Shown here: positions 8,023 to 15,128 of the stretch, piece by piece
Numbering within the stretch: position 1 is the stretch's first letter
Layout of the letters: each line of letters begins with the position of its first letter
Virus record (IMG/VR): IMGVR_UViG_3300044957_001482
Location: 34,179 to 98,178 of that record
DNA: 64,000 bases
Direction: 5' to 3' (one strand)
From: a virus
Notes under the pieces: model-generated
Databases searched by the model: none
Told to the model about the DNA's origin: nothing
Seen by the model: only the letters and a program-made list of their open reading frames with translations
Made by a program: the position numbers and the translations under genes

Positions 8023-8235
8023 TTGAGCAATGACGAGATCTCTAAATATGTGGAACAACTGGATCAGGAGGCCAAAAACATACGCGCAGACAGCATGCGT
8101 CTGGCCTGGCACATGCGCGGCGGCGCTAGCTACGCACAGGTCATGATGATGAGTGCCGACGAGCGCAGGGCCATTTCTGAACTGATCAAAGAAAACATAG
8201 AAACCACGAAAAAATCTCGTTTACCCTGGTTCTGA
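8023..8235 (+). CDS. Small tail/baseplate assembly-type protein
   Basis: 70 residues, beginning with TTG two bases after the gp26-like stop (no in-frame ATG before residue 25). It is helical, with a conserved-looking core LAWHMRGGASY and an ending TTKKSRLPWF. Similar short proteins follow the gp26-like gene in related marine phages. The position suggests a role in hub or tail assembly, possibly as chaperone or gp51-type factor, but no motif proves it. Tight spacing indicates translational coupling. Confidence 0.6.
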   Translation: MSNDEISKYVEQLDQEAKNIRADSMRLAWHMRGGASYAQVMMMSADERRAISELIKENIETTKKSRLPWF

Positions 8236-8238
8236 CCC

Positions 8239-8742
8239 GTGAACATCGACACTGTCACACAACAACTCATTCAATGGCTGGAAACATTTGTCGAAAAGCC
8301 ACACCCGGCTCTGGGCGGCTGGTCGCCCTGTCCCTATGCACGGCAGGCTCGCATGACCGGTCAGATAAAAATCGTCCCGGGCACCGAGCTCGTAGACAAT
8401 GCCCGTCAGGCCGCTGCACAGGGACTATGGCAGAGAGAAGTGGTGATATATTGCTATCCCACTGATCGTTGGTCTGGCCGGGAGTTTGCCGATCAGGTCA
8501 GTCAAATAAACCAATTTTTACGACCACAGGGCATGTTTGCTCTGGATGATCACCCAGACAATGCCGAAATAGTCAATGGCATCAGTTTCAATTTTGGCGA
8601 GTGTGCGCTGATGATACTGCAACTCACTGACAAACTTGACACAGCAGCACGCGCCTTGGCAGCCAAAGGCTACTACGATGGCTGGCCCGAAGAGTATCTA
8701 GCGCAGTTGTTTCACGGACGCACGGATCCTAGGAAAATATAA
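8239..8742 (+). CDS. Unknown 167-aa protein upstream of the amidinotransferase
   Basis: 167 residues, start GTG three bases after the previous stop. The N-terminal part holds an aromatic and cysteine block (GGWSPCPYARQARM, about residues 26-39). The middle has alternating strands and helices, with LDDHPDNAE near 110. I do not recognise the family. It ends two bases before the amidinotransferase start and probably belongs to the same metabolic group as the next three genes rather than to the baseplate genes. The single conserved-looking Cys in PCPYA could be functional, but this is a guess. Confidence 0.6.
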   Translation: MNIDTVTQQLIQWLETFVEKPHPALGGWSPCPYARQARMTGQIKIVPGTELVDNARQAAAQGLWQREVVIYCYPTDRWSGREFADQVSQINQFLRPQGMFALDDHPDNAEIVNGISFNFGECALMILQLTDKLDTAARALAAKGYYDGWPEEYLAQLFHGRTDPRKI

Positions 8743-8744
8743 TC

Positions 8745-9977
8745 ATGTACAGTGTGTATCAACCATGGGATCCGTTGAAAATCTGCGTGGTAGGACGCAG
8801 CTATCCTCCCGAGTTTTACAGTTTCATCGACAACCCTCGCTTGCGAGCACTGTTTGAAAAAATCGCAATCGAAACCGAAGAGGACTACCAAAAACTCATA
8901 GTCACATTAACCAATCTAGGAGTCAGAGTCATACGCCCAAACGTTCCCAGTGTGTGTGCAGATGATTTTGTAAGCAATTATCAACGGATCCCTGGCCCAA
9001 TCAGCATGGTGCCCAGAGACCAGATGATCATGGTCGGAGAGAAATTTTTCGTATTTCCATACGACAGGATTTCGGTCAAATCGTCAGGCAGAAATATCCC
9101 CCGCGGGAACTGGACCGAGGATCTCTATCACAGGATCAAGGGGCCCGATTGGCCACAAGCATTTACACCCTATGAAAAATTACCATTGTGGATACAGGAT
9201 GAATGTCATACGATTCTCAAAATTGATGTCTGCCCTGGGGAAGATTTTGAAAATTTCGTCAAGGTTTCCAGCGGGTATCATTGGTGGTCTCCGATTACCA
9301 GTCTGGTCCAAGCAGCCGGCAATCCTGTGATCCAAAATCAGCACCATGCCGCGCTCAATTGTATTCCTGCAAACGGCGTTACCCAGATTGGAAAAGATTT
9401 ATATTTTGGAATATCAAACAATCATGGAGAAAATACCGACATAAAAAATCTCATCGATGATTTTTTTCAGGATTATCGATGCCACTTGATAACATCCGGC
9501 GGTCATATCGATGGATGTTTCAATCCAGTGATTCCGGGTCTAATCATAAGCACACGCGATATCTCTACCTATCAATCCACGTTTCCTGGGTGGCAAGTGG
9601 TTTTTTTACCAGGGGAAAGTTATGGAAAATTACAGCCGTTCCTGGACCTCAAAAAAAAGAATCAAGGAAAATGGTGGATCAAGGGCAGTGAGTACGATCA
9701 CGAGTTGATCGATTATGTAGAAACCTGGCTAGGCGACTGGGTAGGATATGTCGAAGAAAGTGTGTTTGACGTCAACTGCCTGACCGTTGACACAAAAAAT
9801 GTCATAGTTTCTTCTTATAACAGCTCAGTGTTTGATACGTTCGATCAGCACGGAATCACTGCACACATTTGTCCGTTGAGACACAGATATTTCTGGGACG
9901 GTGGAATACACTGCGTGACCCTGGACATAGATCGCGACGGCTATCAACAGGACTGGTTCCCAGACAGATCAAGATGA
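8745..9977 (+). CDS. Amidinotransferase/guanidine-hydrolase-fold enzyme
   Basis: 410 residues, close to arginine:glycine amidinotransferases and scyllo-inosamine-phosphate amidinotransferase. The pentein-fold landmarks are in order: an N-terminal WDPLKICVVG strand, VPRDQ at 89-93, GGHIDGCF at 252-259 giving His254 and Asp256, and GGIHCVT near the C-terminus giving nucleophilic Cys390. Members transfer an amidino group from arginine to an amine, or hydrolyse guanidines such as agmatine; the acceptor cannot be read here. All catalytic residues are present, so the enzyme is probably active. It is followed by a GNAT-like gene whose ATG overlaps its stop, so it is translated as part of an operon. 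Confidence 0.8.
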   Translation: MYSVYQPWDPLKICVVGRSYPPEFYSFIDNPRLRALFEKIAIETEEDYQKLIVTLTNLGVRVIRPNVPSVCADDFVSNYQRIPGPISMVPRDQMIMVGEKFFVFPYDRISVKSSGRNIPRGNWTEDLYHRIKGPDWPQAFTPYEKLPLWIQDECHTILKIDVCPGEDFENFVKVSSGYHWWSPITSLVQAAGNPVIQNQHHAALNCIPANGVTQIGKDLYFGISNNHGENTDIKNLIDDFFQDYRCHLITSGGHIDGCFNPVIPGLIISTRDISTYQSTFPGWQVVFLPGESYGKLQPFLDLKKKNQGKWWIKGSEYDHELIDYVETWLGDWVGYVEESVFDVNCLTVDTKNVIVSSYNSSVFDTFDQHGITAHICPLRHRYFWDGGIHCVTLDIDRDGYQQDWFPDRSR

Positions 9978-10417
9978 CCTACCAATTTGCTCGCATAGAT
10001 CTCAACAAGACATCTTACCAGGCCACAGTGGACTGGCAATATATCACGGATCGCGATGACCCGACACTGACCAAATTAAATAATATCTACCGCACCTACT
10101 GTATCTACAAACGCTTTGCCTCGGTCATGCCCGTGTTTCCAAGTAGATACCGTGACTCCATGTCCGATGTCATTGGCTATTATGACCAGGGTGAATTGGT
10201 GGCCTGGAGCCTGATACGAAGATTTGACTCTCACAATGCATTGTGTGATCAATTTGCCTGGACTTATCATCGACCAGGCATGAGACTGGGAATCGAAAGC
10301 ATGAAGACCGAATGCGCCATCTATCGAGCACGAGGTTTTCACTATCTCTACCTTGAGCAAGCGCATTTGTACAAGCAAGAGATCGACGGATTTGAATTAC
10401 TAGGACCTATGACATAA
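9974..10417 (+). CDS. GNAT-like N-acyltransferase-fold protein
   Basis: 147 residues from the ATG at 9974, which overlaps the stop of the amidinotransferase gene (ATGA). A longer reading in the same frame begins at 9869 inside the previous gene, but overlap and spacing favour 9974. The strand pattern DVIGYYDQGELVAWSLIRRF followed by a helix and YRARGFHYLYLEQAH resembles the central part of GNAT or arginyltransferase-like folds, where the second segment packs beside acyl-CoA or aminoacyl-tRNA. There is no clear Q/RxxGxG/A loop, so substrate and even activity are open. The context suggests that it acts on the same compound as the amidinotransferase. Confidence 0.6.
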   Translation: MTYQFARIDLNKTSYQATVDWQYITDRDDPTLTKLNNIYRTYCIYKRFASVMPVFPSRYRDSMSDVIGYYDQGELVAWSLIRRFDSHNALCDQFAWTYHRPGMRLGIESMKTECAIYRARGFHYLYLEQAHLYKQEIDGFELLGPMT

Positions 10418-10749
10418 TGGATTTATACACTATCTGGGCCGACAAGGACGGCGACATTTCGGATGTAGAGTGGGTAGCAGGAATGAAGCAATTTTTTGAT
10501 CATCTGGTTACCGAGGGCAAGATGCAGGGCTACAGAATCACACGTTGCAAAATGGGATTTCGTAGCATCTCAGACATGCCCGAATGGATGATCATCATGG
10601 AATTCCGGGACATGGCACAGATGGATCAGGCATTCCGCCGTGTGGCTCGCAAAGAAGGCGAACTGGAGGATGCTCATAGATCGTTCAATCAGTTTGTGGC
10701 AGGCAACATACAACATGCACTGTTCCGAGACTGGCCAGATGACATCTAA
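10417..10749 (+). CDS. Small ferredoxin-like alpha/beta protein (DUF6614-like)
   Basis: 110 residues. The start overlaps the GNAT-like stop by one base (TAATG). The order strand, helix (EWVAGMKQFFDHLV), strand (GYRITRCKMGF), strand (WMIIMEFRDMAQMDQAFRRV), helix is that of a dimeric ferredoxin-like (Dabb/NIPSNAP-type) fold. The pattern, including the RCKMGF and EFRDMAQMDQAF segments, recalls the small DUF6614 family from memory. No catalytic residue is evident. It is the last gene before a convergent intergenic region and is coupled to the amidinotransferase group. Confidence 0.6.
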   Translation: MDLYTIWADKDGDISDVEWVAGMKQFFDHLVTEGKMQGYRITRCKMGFRSISDMPEWMIIMEFRDMAQMDQAFRRVARKEGELEDAHRSFNQFVAGNIQHALFRDWPDDI

Positions 10750-10767
10750 GATGTGCTTCGCACATCT
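10749..10767 (+). terminator. Perfect 8-bp hairpin just after the amidinotransferase operon
   Basis: agatgtgc, loop ttc, gcacatct begins in the stop codon of the last gene of the group. A partly T-rich sequence follows (gttctt) but no clean T tract. It is a likely terminator or 3' end stabiliser. Confidence 0.5.
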
Positions 10768-11157
10768 GTTCTTCGCTTGCGCTCGAACTGTTTGTCTGTA
10801 CTAAGTATCATCCAGATTTAGTGGTCATACTTGCCCGTTGCCGGGCAAGTAATGGTCGCATCATCCGAGTTTACGCAGCCATTTTGCACGAGAAGATTTG
10901 TACTTGATGAACAGACAATTCTGTCGAGAACTGTCGGTCTAATACGTACAACGGAGGTGGTTGTGCTGTACCCCCTACTTCAGCCTTGACTCACAACGGA
11001 ACGTGTGTGACCCTGTGCAAACAAAGTCGACCACGCCAAGGTTGTGTCTTTTTCACAGAGCCTTGATCATTTCAGCCTTAGTTAGCTGTTGCCTTTGACA
11101 CCCAAGATCCGCCGGTAAACTAATACAAGCTCAATGGGGACCAGTCCTGTTCACTGG
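10750..11157. other. Gene-free convergent region with several hairpins
   Basis: About 400 bases between two converging operons with no open frame longer than a few dozen codons. Besides the two perfect hairpins listed, weaker inverted repeats occur at about 10946-10971 and 11037-11065, and gaccagt/actggtc (11139-11159) overlaps the stop of the minus-strand gene. I found no tRNA-like cloverleaf and no late promoter box. It may hold a bidirectional terminator or an untranslated RNA. Confidence 0.5.
10829..10850. terminator. Perfect 9-bp GC-rich hairpin
   Basis: acttgcccg, loop ttgc, cgggcaagt. It lies in the gene-free convergent region and has no T tract on either side, so it could be a terminator element or part of a structured RNA. 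Confidence 0.45.
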
Positions 11158-12186
11158 TCACAGAGTCTTTGAAAGTTGCCTTACGAAAGTGTGATATGTG
11201 TTTGGTTCTAACAGTTGATGTAATTGTTGTGTGTTGGTAAATTTTTTGAGGCCATACGATCTAAGATTGAGATTATGATGATATAGTAAATGATGTTGAA
11301 TAGCTGCTTCACGCATAAGGTCGAGGTCAAATCGGTCAAGCGCAAGATTCTGTCCGTTGAGTATGGCCTGTATGATGCGGTCAAATGCCCAGACAAATCG
11401 CATACGGTCATAGTGAATCCTGGACCAAACTCGATAGAGGCTCAACCAGGACGACCATCTATCTTCGACCAACTCAACACCAACATGCTTCAAAAGATCG
11501 GGCATTGCTTGATCTAGACAGAACCAATTTTCTGTGGCTTCTAGACCATAGTAATTACAATGATCGAATCGCTCGTCGCTGAATCCTGGCTGTGCAGGGG
11601 GCATGTTGAGAGCCAGGAATTCTCGCAGATCCCAGATTTGATCGAGTCCTTGTGATTTCCATATCGCATAATCCCGGCCAAAGAAAAATTCAATGAAATC
11701 GTGATTTTGTTGGTCCGCGGTCTGGTTGACAGCCGAAGCATCTTGCCATTTTTTTCTCAGTTTCCGAGGTTCCCATTTTGTATGGTACCGATGATACTGG
11801 CTGGACAACCGCACACGTATCATGTAGTCGCTGTGTGTACATGCTAGATCCACGGTTTTTTGATCTAGCACAGGGTCAAATGGCCATTTATTGTCCGAGT
11901 CGATGTCAATTTGACCACGTTCAAAATTGTGAAGATACACTATCTGTGTGGTTGATTGGGACAATGGCCGTAGCGTGTCAACACACTGTTGAAGTTCGTT
12001 GAGGCTGGTAGCATGATTCACAGCAAACTGGTGAGCATTTCGCTCAGTCAATGGGTTGTCTCCGACTTCACAGGTGCTGTTGGATTTTACATGGTAGTGA
12101 TGATCCTGGCCAGACAGCCTCAGGATGCTCCAGGCCAAAAAGGTGCCTCCGACTGCAGGATCTGTGATTAGAGAAATCAACGGCAT
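11158..12186 (-). CDS. Unknown 342-aa protein, possibly sulfotransferase-like
   Basis: 342 residues. The N-terminus (LITDPAVGGTFLAWSILRLSG) is a strand, a Gly-containing loop and a helix, as in the cofactor-binding loop of sulfotransferase-like phage proteins, but the loop is not a classical P-loop. The rest is rich in His, Trp and Tyr without a recognised motif. It is the last gene of the gp55-gp47-gp46 transcription unit and overlaps the nuclease gene before it by 10 bases. The function is unknown; a group transferase is the best guess. Confidence 0.5.
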   Translation of the reverse strand: MPLISLITDPAVGGTFLAWSILRLSGQDHHYHVKSNSTCEVGDNPLTERNAHQFAVNHATSLNELQQCVDTLRPLSQSTTQIVYLHNFERGQIDIDSDNKWPFDPVLDQKTVDLACTHSDYMIRVRLSSQYHRYHTKWEPRKLRKKWQDASAVNQTADQQNHDFIEFFFGRDYAIWKSQGLDQIWDLREFLALNMPPAQPGFSDERFDHCNYYGLEATENWFCLDQAMPDLLKHVGVELVEDRWSSWLSLYRVWSRIHYDRMRFVWAFDRIIQAILNGQNLALDRFDLDLMREAAIQHHLLYHHNLNLRSYGLKKFTNTQQLHQLLEPNTYHTFVRQLSKTL

Positions 12187-12692
12187 AAATCACGCACGGT
12201 ATTGGCATTGAGTTCCCAGAACAGCTCATGGTCCATGATGATCCACTGGCCACGAAGCCCGGCGGCATAATTGAAATGTCTGGTATAGATCAATGAAGTC
12301 TGATTGGGCTGCAACTGAACAGCCACATACGTGCCTTTGCGATTGAACTTCATAAAAATAATGTTGAAATCGCCGAGATCAGACACAGCCATGCATTGAT
12401 CGATCCAGTCGTCCAAAATTTTGACCGATCCTGAAAAAAGCTGATGAAAAGGAAAGTTCTGGTAATTTTTGCATTCTGCGTTGAGCCTGGAAAACGATTC
12501 GCCGGGTATGATGTCGCCCTTGAATGTGCGTATCTGTCCTTCGTGCAACAACTGTTTGCGATGGGTGTTTTTTCCACCTATGTACGCGCCCGACCCCGGC
12601 GCTCGCATGAATCGCTCACCGTAGAGTTCGGTGAGAAAATCCGCGATGTAACGCTCAAAGGAGTTGCCTTTGGTTTTGCTGGGACTGGGCAT
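12177..12692 (-). CDS. RecB/Hjc-type nuclease, putative Holliday junction resolvase
   Basis: 171 residues with the PD-(D/E)xK nuclease pattern: KGNSFERYIADFL (8-20, with the helix Glu), RAPGSGAYIGG (30-40), KGDIIP (about 58-63, metal Asp), and AECKNYQNF (about 71-79, the ExK pair). This is the layout of archaeal Hjc-type resolvases and related phage nucleases. It sits among the recombination genes gp46/gp47, so a role in resolving recombination or replication intermediates is likely. It begins 4 bases after the dehydrogenase stop and overlaps the following gene. The exact substrate is not shown by the sequence. Confidence 0.75.
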   Translation of the reverse strand: MPSPSKTKGNSFERYIADFLTELYGERFMRAPGSGAYIGGKNTHRKQLLHEGQIRTFKGDIIPGESFSRLNAECKNYQNFPFHQLFSGSVKILDDWIDQCMAVSDLGDFNIIFMKFNRKGTYVAVQLQPNQTSLIYTRHFNYAAGLRGQWIIMDHELFWELNANTVRDLCR

Positions 12693-12696
12693 GGTG

Positions 12697-13275
12697 TTAT
12701 TGTTTATGATCTAGATTGACCCAGGCAGTAATTTCCTCTATACAGGTGTTACTTTGCATGGCAAGACACAGCGTTATCATGTCAATGATATCAGTTAGAG
12801 AATGGCCAAGGTCTGTGGGTTCTGCGAGTGCCCGACTCGTTGGCTTCGCCAATTGATCGACATTGAGCAACGTTGTCCTGAATCTCACATGGTTTTGCTT
12901 AAAGGCTCTGCTCCATTGATGACTGTGATATCGCAAAACTGCTTTGTTGGCAGCATAGAGATCATGGTCCAACACAGGCGGAATTTCCGAGACACTGGCC
13001 ACTCCACCTATATTAATAATGTAGCCGGATTTATCACACTGCTTCCAGGTTGTAGCAAGTTGGTTGAGTAATTTGGTTTGGCAAAAATCACCGTTGATTT
13101 CGCCATATACCCCATCATATGCATTGTTTATAAAAATATCATGGTCAAGACTTGCCTGTACTAGATCATTGATATTATTTCGTAGATCGTGCCCGGTACT
13201 GCGGCTAACACTGCTTCCCTTAAAATGTTGACAAATGGCCAGGCCCAGGCCTTGATTTCCGCCGGTTATCAACAT
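12697..13275 (-). CDS. Short-chain dehydrogenase/reductase
   Basis: 192 residues, a short classical SDR. The NAD(P) loop TGGNQGLG is at 4-11, NNA at 50-52, a strand ending INIGGVAS with the likely catalytic Ser94, and YAANK giving Tyr107 and Lys111 at the usual 13-residue spacing from the serine. It is shorter than typical SDRs (about 250 aa), mainly in the substrate-binding C-terminal part. The start overlaps the gp46 stop by 7 bases, so it is translated with the recombination genes. The substrate is unknown; it may feed the modification enzymes elsewhere in the window. Confidence 0.85.
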   Translation of the reverse strand: MLITGGNQGLGLAICQHFKGSSVSRSTGHDLRNNINDLVQASLDHDIFINNAYDGVYGEINGDFCQTKLLNQLATTWKQCDKSGYIINIGGVASVSEIPPVLDHDLYAANKAVLRYHSHQWSRAFKQNHVRFRTTLLNVDQLAKPTSRALAEPTDLGHSLTDIIDMITLCLAMQSNTCIEEITAWVNLDHKQ

Positions 13276-15035
13276 TTGACTTCTATGTCGGAACTATAAT
13301 TGGTAAATCCGCCTTCTTTGACCACACGCAAGATATTGTTCACACGCCCGACCAATTCGTCTCGATGACTTACTAGCCAAATTGATTTTTTACGATCTCG
13401 GCTTATCTTTTTCAATAACGATAGAGAATTTTCCATGCCTGCAGTGTCCATGCCCGAATCAATTAATTCATCAATAAACAGGAGATTGATGGAGGAATAC
13501 AAACTTTCCCACACATCACGGAATGCCCAGCTCATTGACAGTATCAATCGATTGCGCTCGCCGCGACTCAAGTTATCAAAATCAAGATCGCGCCCTAGCT
13601 CTGAGATCTCGACTGTGAGATCGTTCTGGAATATGACCCGATGAGGCAATCCAATGCGGTCAAGATAATAAGTGAGACGAGAATTTAGATAGGAAAGATT
13701 TTGTTCGATGATTTTTTTGCGTATGAACGAATCTTTGTTGGTGAGAAGCTTGAGCAAGAAGTCCTGGTGATCTTGCAGCCGAACAAGTTCGTTTAGCGAG
13801 TCATAGTCTACCACTTGCAGAGCCTGTTTCTGCATCTCTACGATTTGCTCACCGTAGGGATCAATTTCCCCTTGCCGCAGCGCAAGGTCTCGACGCAACT
13901 GATCTAGGCTGCTGCGATGATTCAGCGCCTGTTCTAGATCATCATAGAACACTGCGGGCATTGGACCAGCGATGCCCAGCCGAGCCAAGGCATCGGTATG
14001 TTCTGTTCGTTGGGTCTGATTTGCAAGTAGTTGCGCGACAGTGTCTTTGAGCTCGATCTGCTTGTTTTGTAGCAAGTCGTCCTGGTGATGGTCGTGCAGT
14101 TCGTGCCCGCAGGCGTGACACCGGCGTTCCTGTAATTTTTGTATATCCTTCCTGAGAGCAGCCTCGGCCTTGACAAGACGTGCCAGATCAAGGTCTATGC
14201 TGACAATCCATTTTTGTGCGTCCACACGCGCTGTAACAGCGCGGTTGTATTCGTCTAATGCACGGTGCGATCTGATTTCCTGATCGATATCGATATGCTC
14301 CAGTTGGTCTATAGCAGTCTGCAGTGCAACACAATCTTCTTGTTGCTTTTTGATCCACAGTGTCTGGCGCGTTTTAAGACTTTCGATCTGTTGTTCGATT
14401 CTACGATTGGCTTCCTGCAACGCTCGGATACGTAACTCTTCGGCAACAATGGTTTCCCTGGTAGAACGATTCAGCTCCTTGATACGTTCTGCTCGCTCGC
14501 TCAGCTGTGTAATGCCCAACAGTTGTTCGATGATTGCTCTCTGATCATTGGATTTGAGACTAAGAAACGGTTCGGTATAGGTATTTAGAGCTACAATGTG
14601 TCGGAACATGTCGTGGCTCATTCCTAGCAATGTGTCGATGGCAACCTGTGTTTCTCTGCTATCGCCTTGGCTGTCATCGGTTACCACTTGTTCCTGGTGG
14701 TTAACATAAAATCTGAGTACATTGGGTTTGCGACCTCGTTCCACTCGGTATTCCTGTCCGTTGACAGAAAAATCAAGACTGACCAACATGTTCTTACCGT
14801 TGGTTTTGTTGATGAGATTGTCTCGACGGATGTTGGTCAGGGCCTGACCATACAGCGCGTAACTCAGTGCATTGATAATAGTGGTTTTACCGGTTCCGTT
14901 TCTCGATCCATCGCCACCGAGGTCTAGATTTTCTCCCAGCACCAACGTAAGATCCTGTCGGTCAAAATTAACAGTCTGCGATGCGTTGCCCACACTCATG
15001 AAATTTCGCACAATAAGATGTTTTATCTGAATCAT
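13269..15035 (-). CDS. 46: Recombination endonuclease subunit gp46 (Rad50/SbcC-like)
   Basis: 588 residues from the ATG at 15035, chosen because MIQIKHLIVRNFMSVGN aligns with the T4 gp46 start; an upstream in-frame ATG at 15128 would add a 31-residue unconserved leader. Walker A is GSRNGTGKTT (43-52), with the insert typical of marine T4-like gp46. Coiled coils flank a zinc-hook CHACGH (306-311). The ABC signature LSRGE is at 489-493, Walker B LLFIDELID at 518-526, and the H-loop His at about 557. With gp47 it resects DNA ends for recombination-dependent replication. The gene is separated from gp47 by a radical SAM gene. Confidence 0.95.
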   Translation of the reverse strand: MIQIKHLIVRNFMSVGNASQTVNFDRQDLTLVLGENLDLGGDGSRNGTGKTTIINALSYALYGQALTNIRRDNLINKTNGKNMLVSLDFSVNGQEYRVERGRKPNVLRFYVNHQEQVVTDDSQGDSRETQVAIDTLLGMSHDMFRHIVALNTYTEPFLSLKSNDQRAIIEQLLGITQLSERAERIKELNRSTRETIVAEELRIRALQEANRRIEQQIESLKTRQTLWIKKQQEDCVALQTAIDQLEHIDIDQEIRSHRALDEYNRAVTARVDAQKWIVSIDLDLARLVKAEAALRKDIQKLQERRCHACGHELHDHHQDDLLQNKQIELKDTVAQLLANQTQRTEHTDALARLGIAGPMPAVFYDDLEQALNHRSSLDQLRRDLALRQGEIDPYGEQIVEMQKQALQVVDYDSLNELVRLQDHQDFLLKLLTNKDSFIRKKIIEQNLSYLNSRLTYYLDRIGLPHRVIFQNDLTVEISELGRDLDFDNLSRGERNRLILSMSWAFRDVWESLYSSINLLFIDELIDSGMDTAGMENSLSLLKKISRDRKKSIWLVSHRDELVGRVNNILRVVKEGGFTNYSSDIEVKC

Positions 15036-15128
15036 TCTATTTTTATAGATTCCTATAGTGATAATACAAAAGTTCGATAACTGATTGTGATGTTCGCCGG
15101 GGGGGTCGTCGACAAAAATACATTGCAA

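Noticed and set aside
10750-11157. tRNA or tmRNA in the gene-free region
   Set aside because: No cloverleaf with a plausible T-loop and acceptor stem could be formed by eye.
15036-15128. N-terminal extension of gp46 to the ATG at 15128
   Set aside because: The added 31 residues are unlike any gp46 start; homology begins at MIQIKHLIVRNF.
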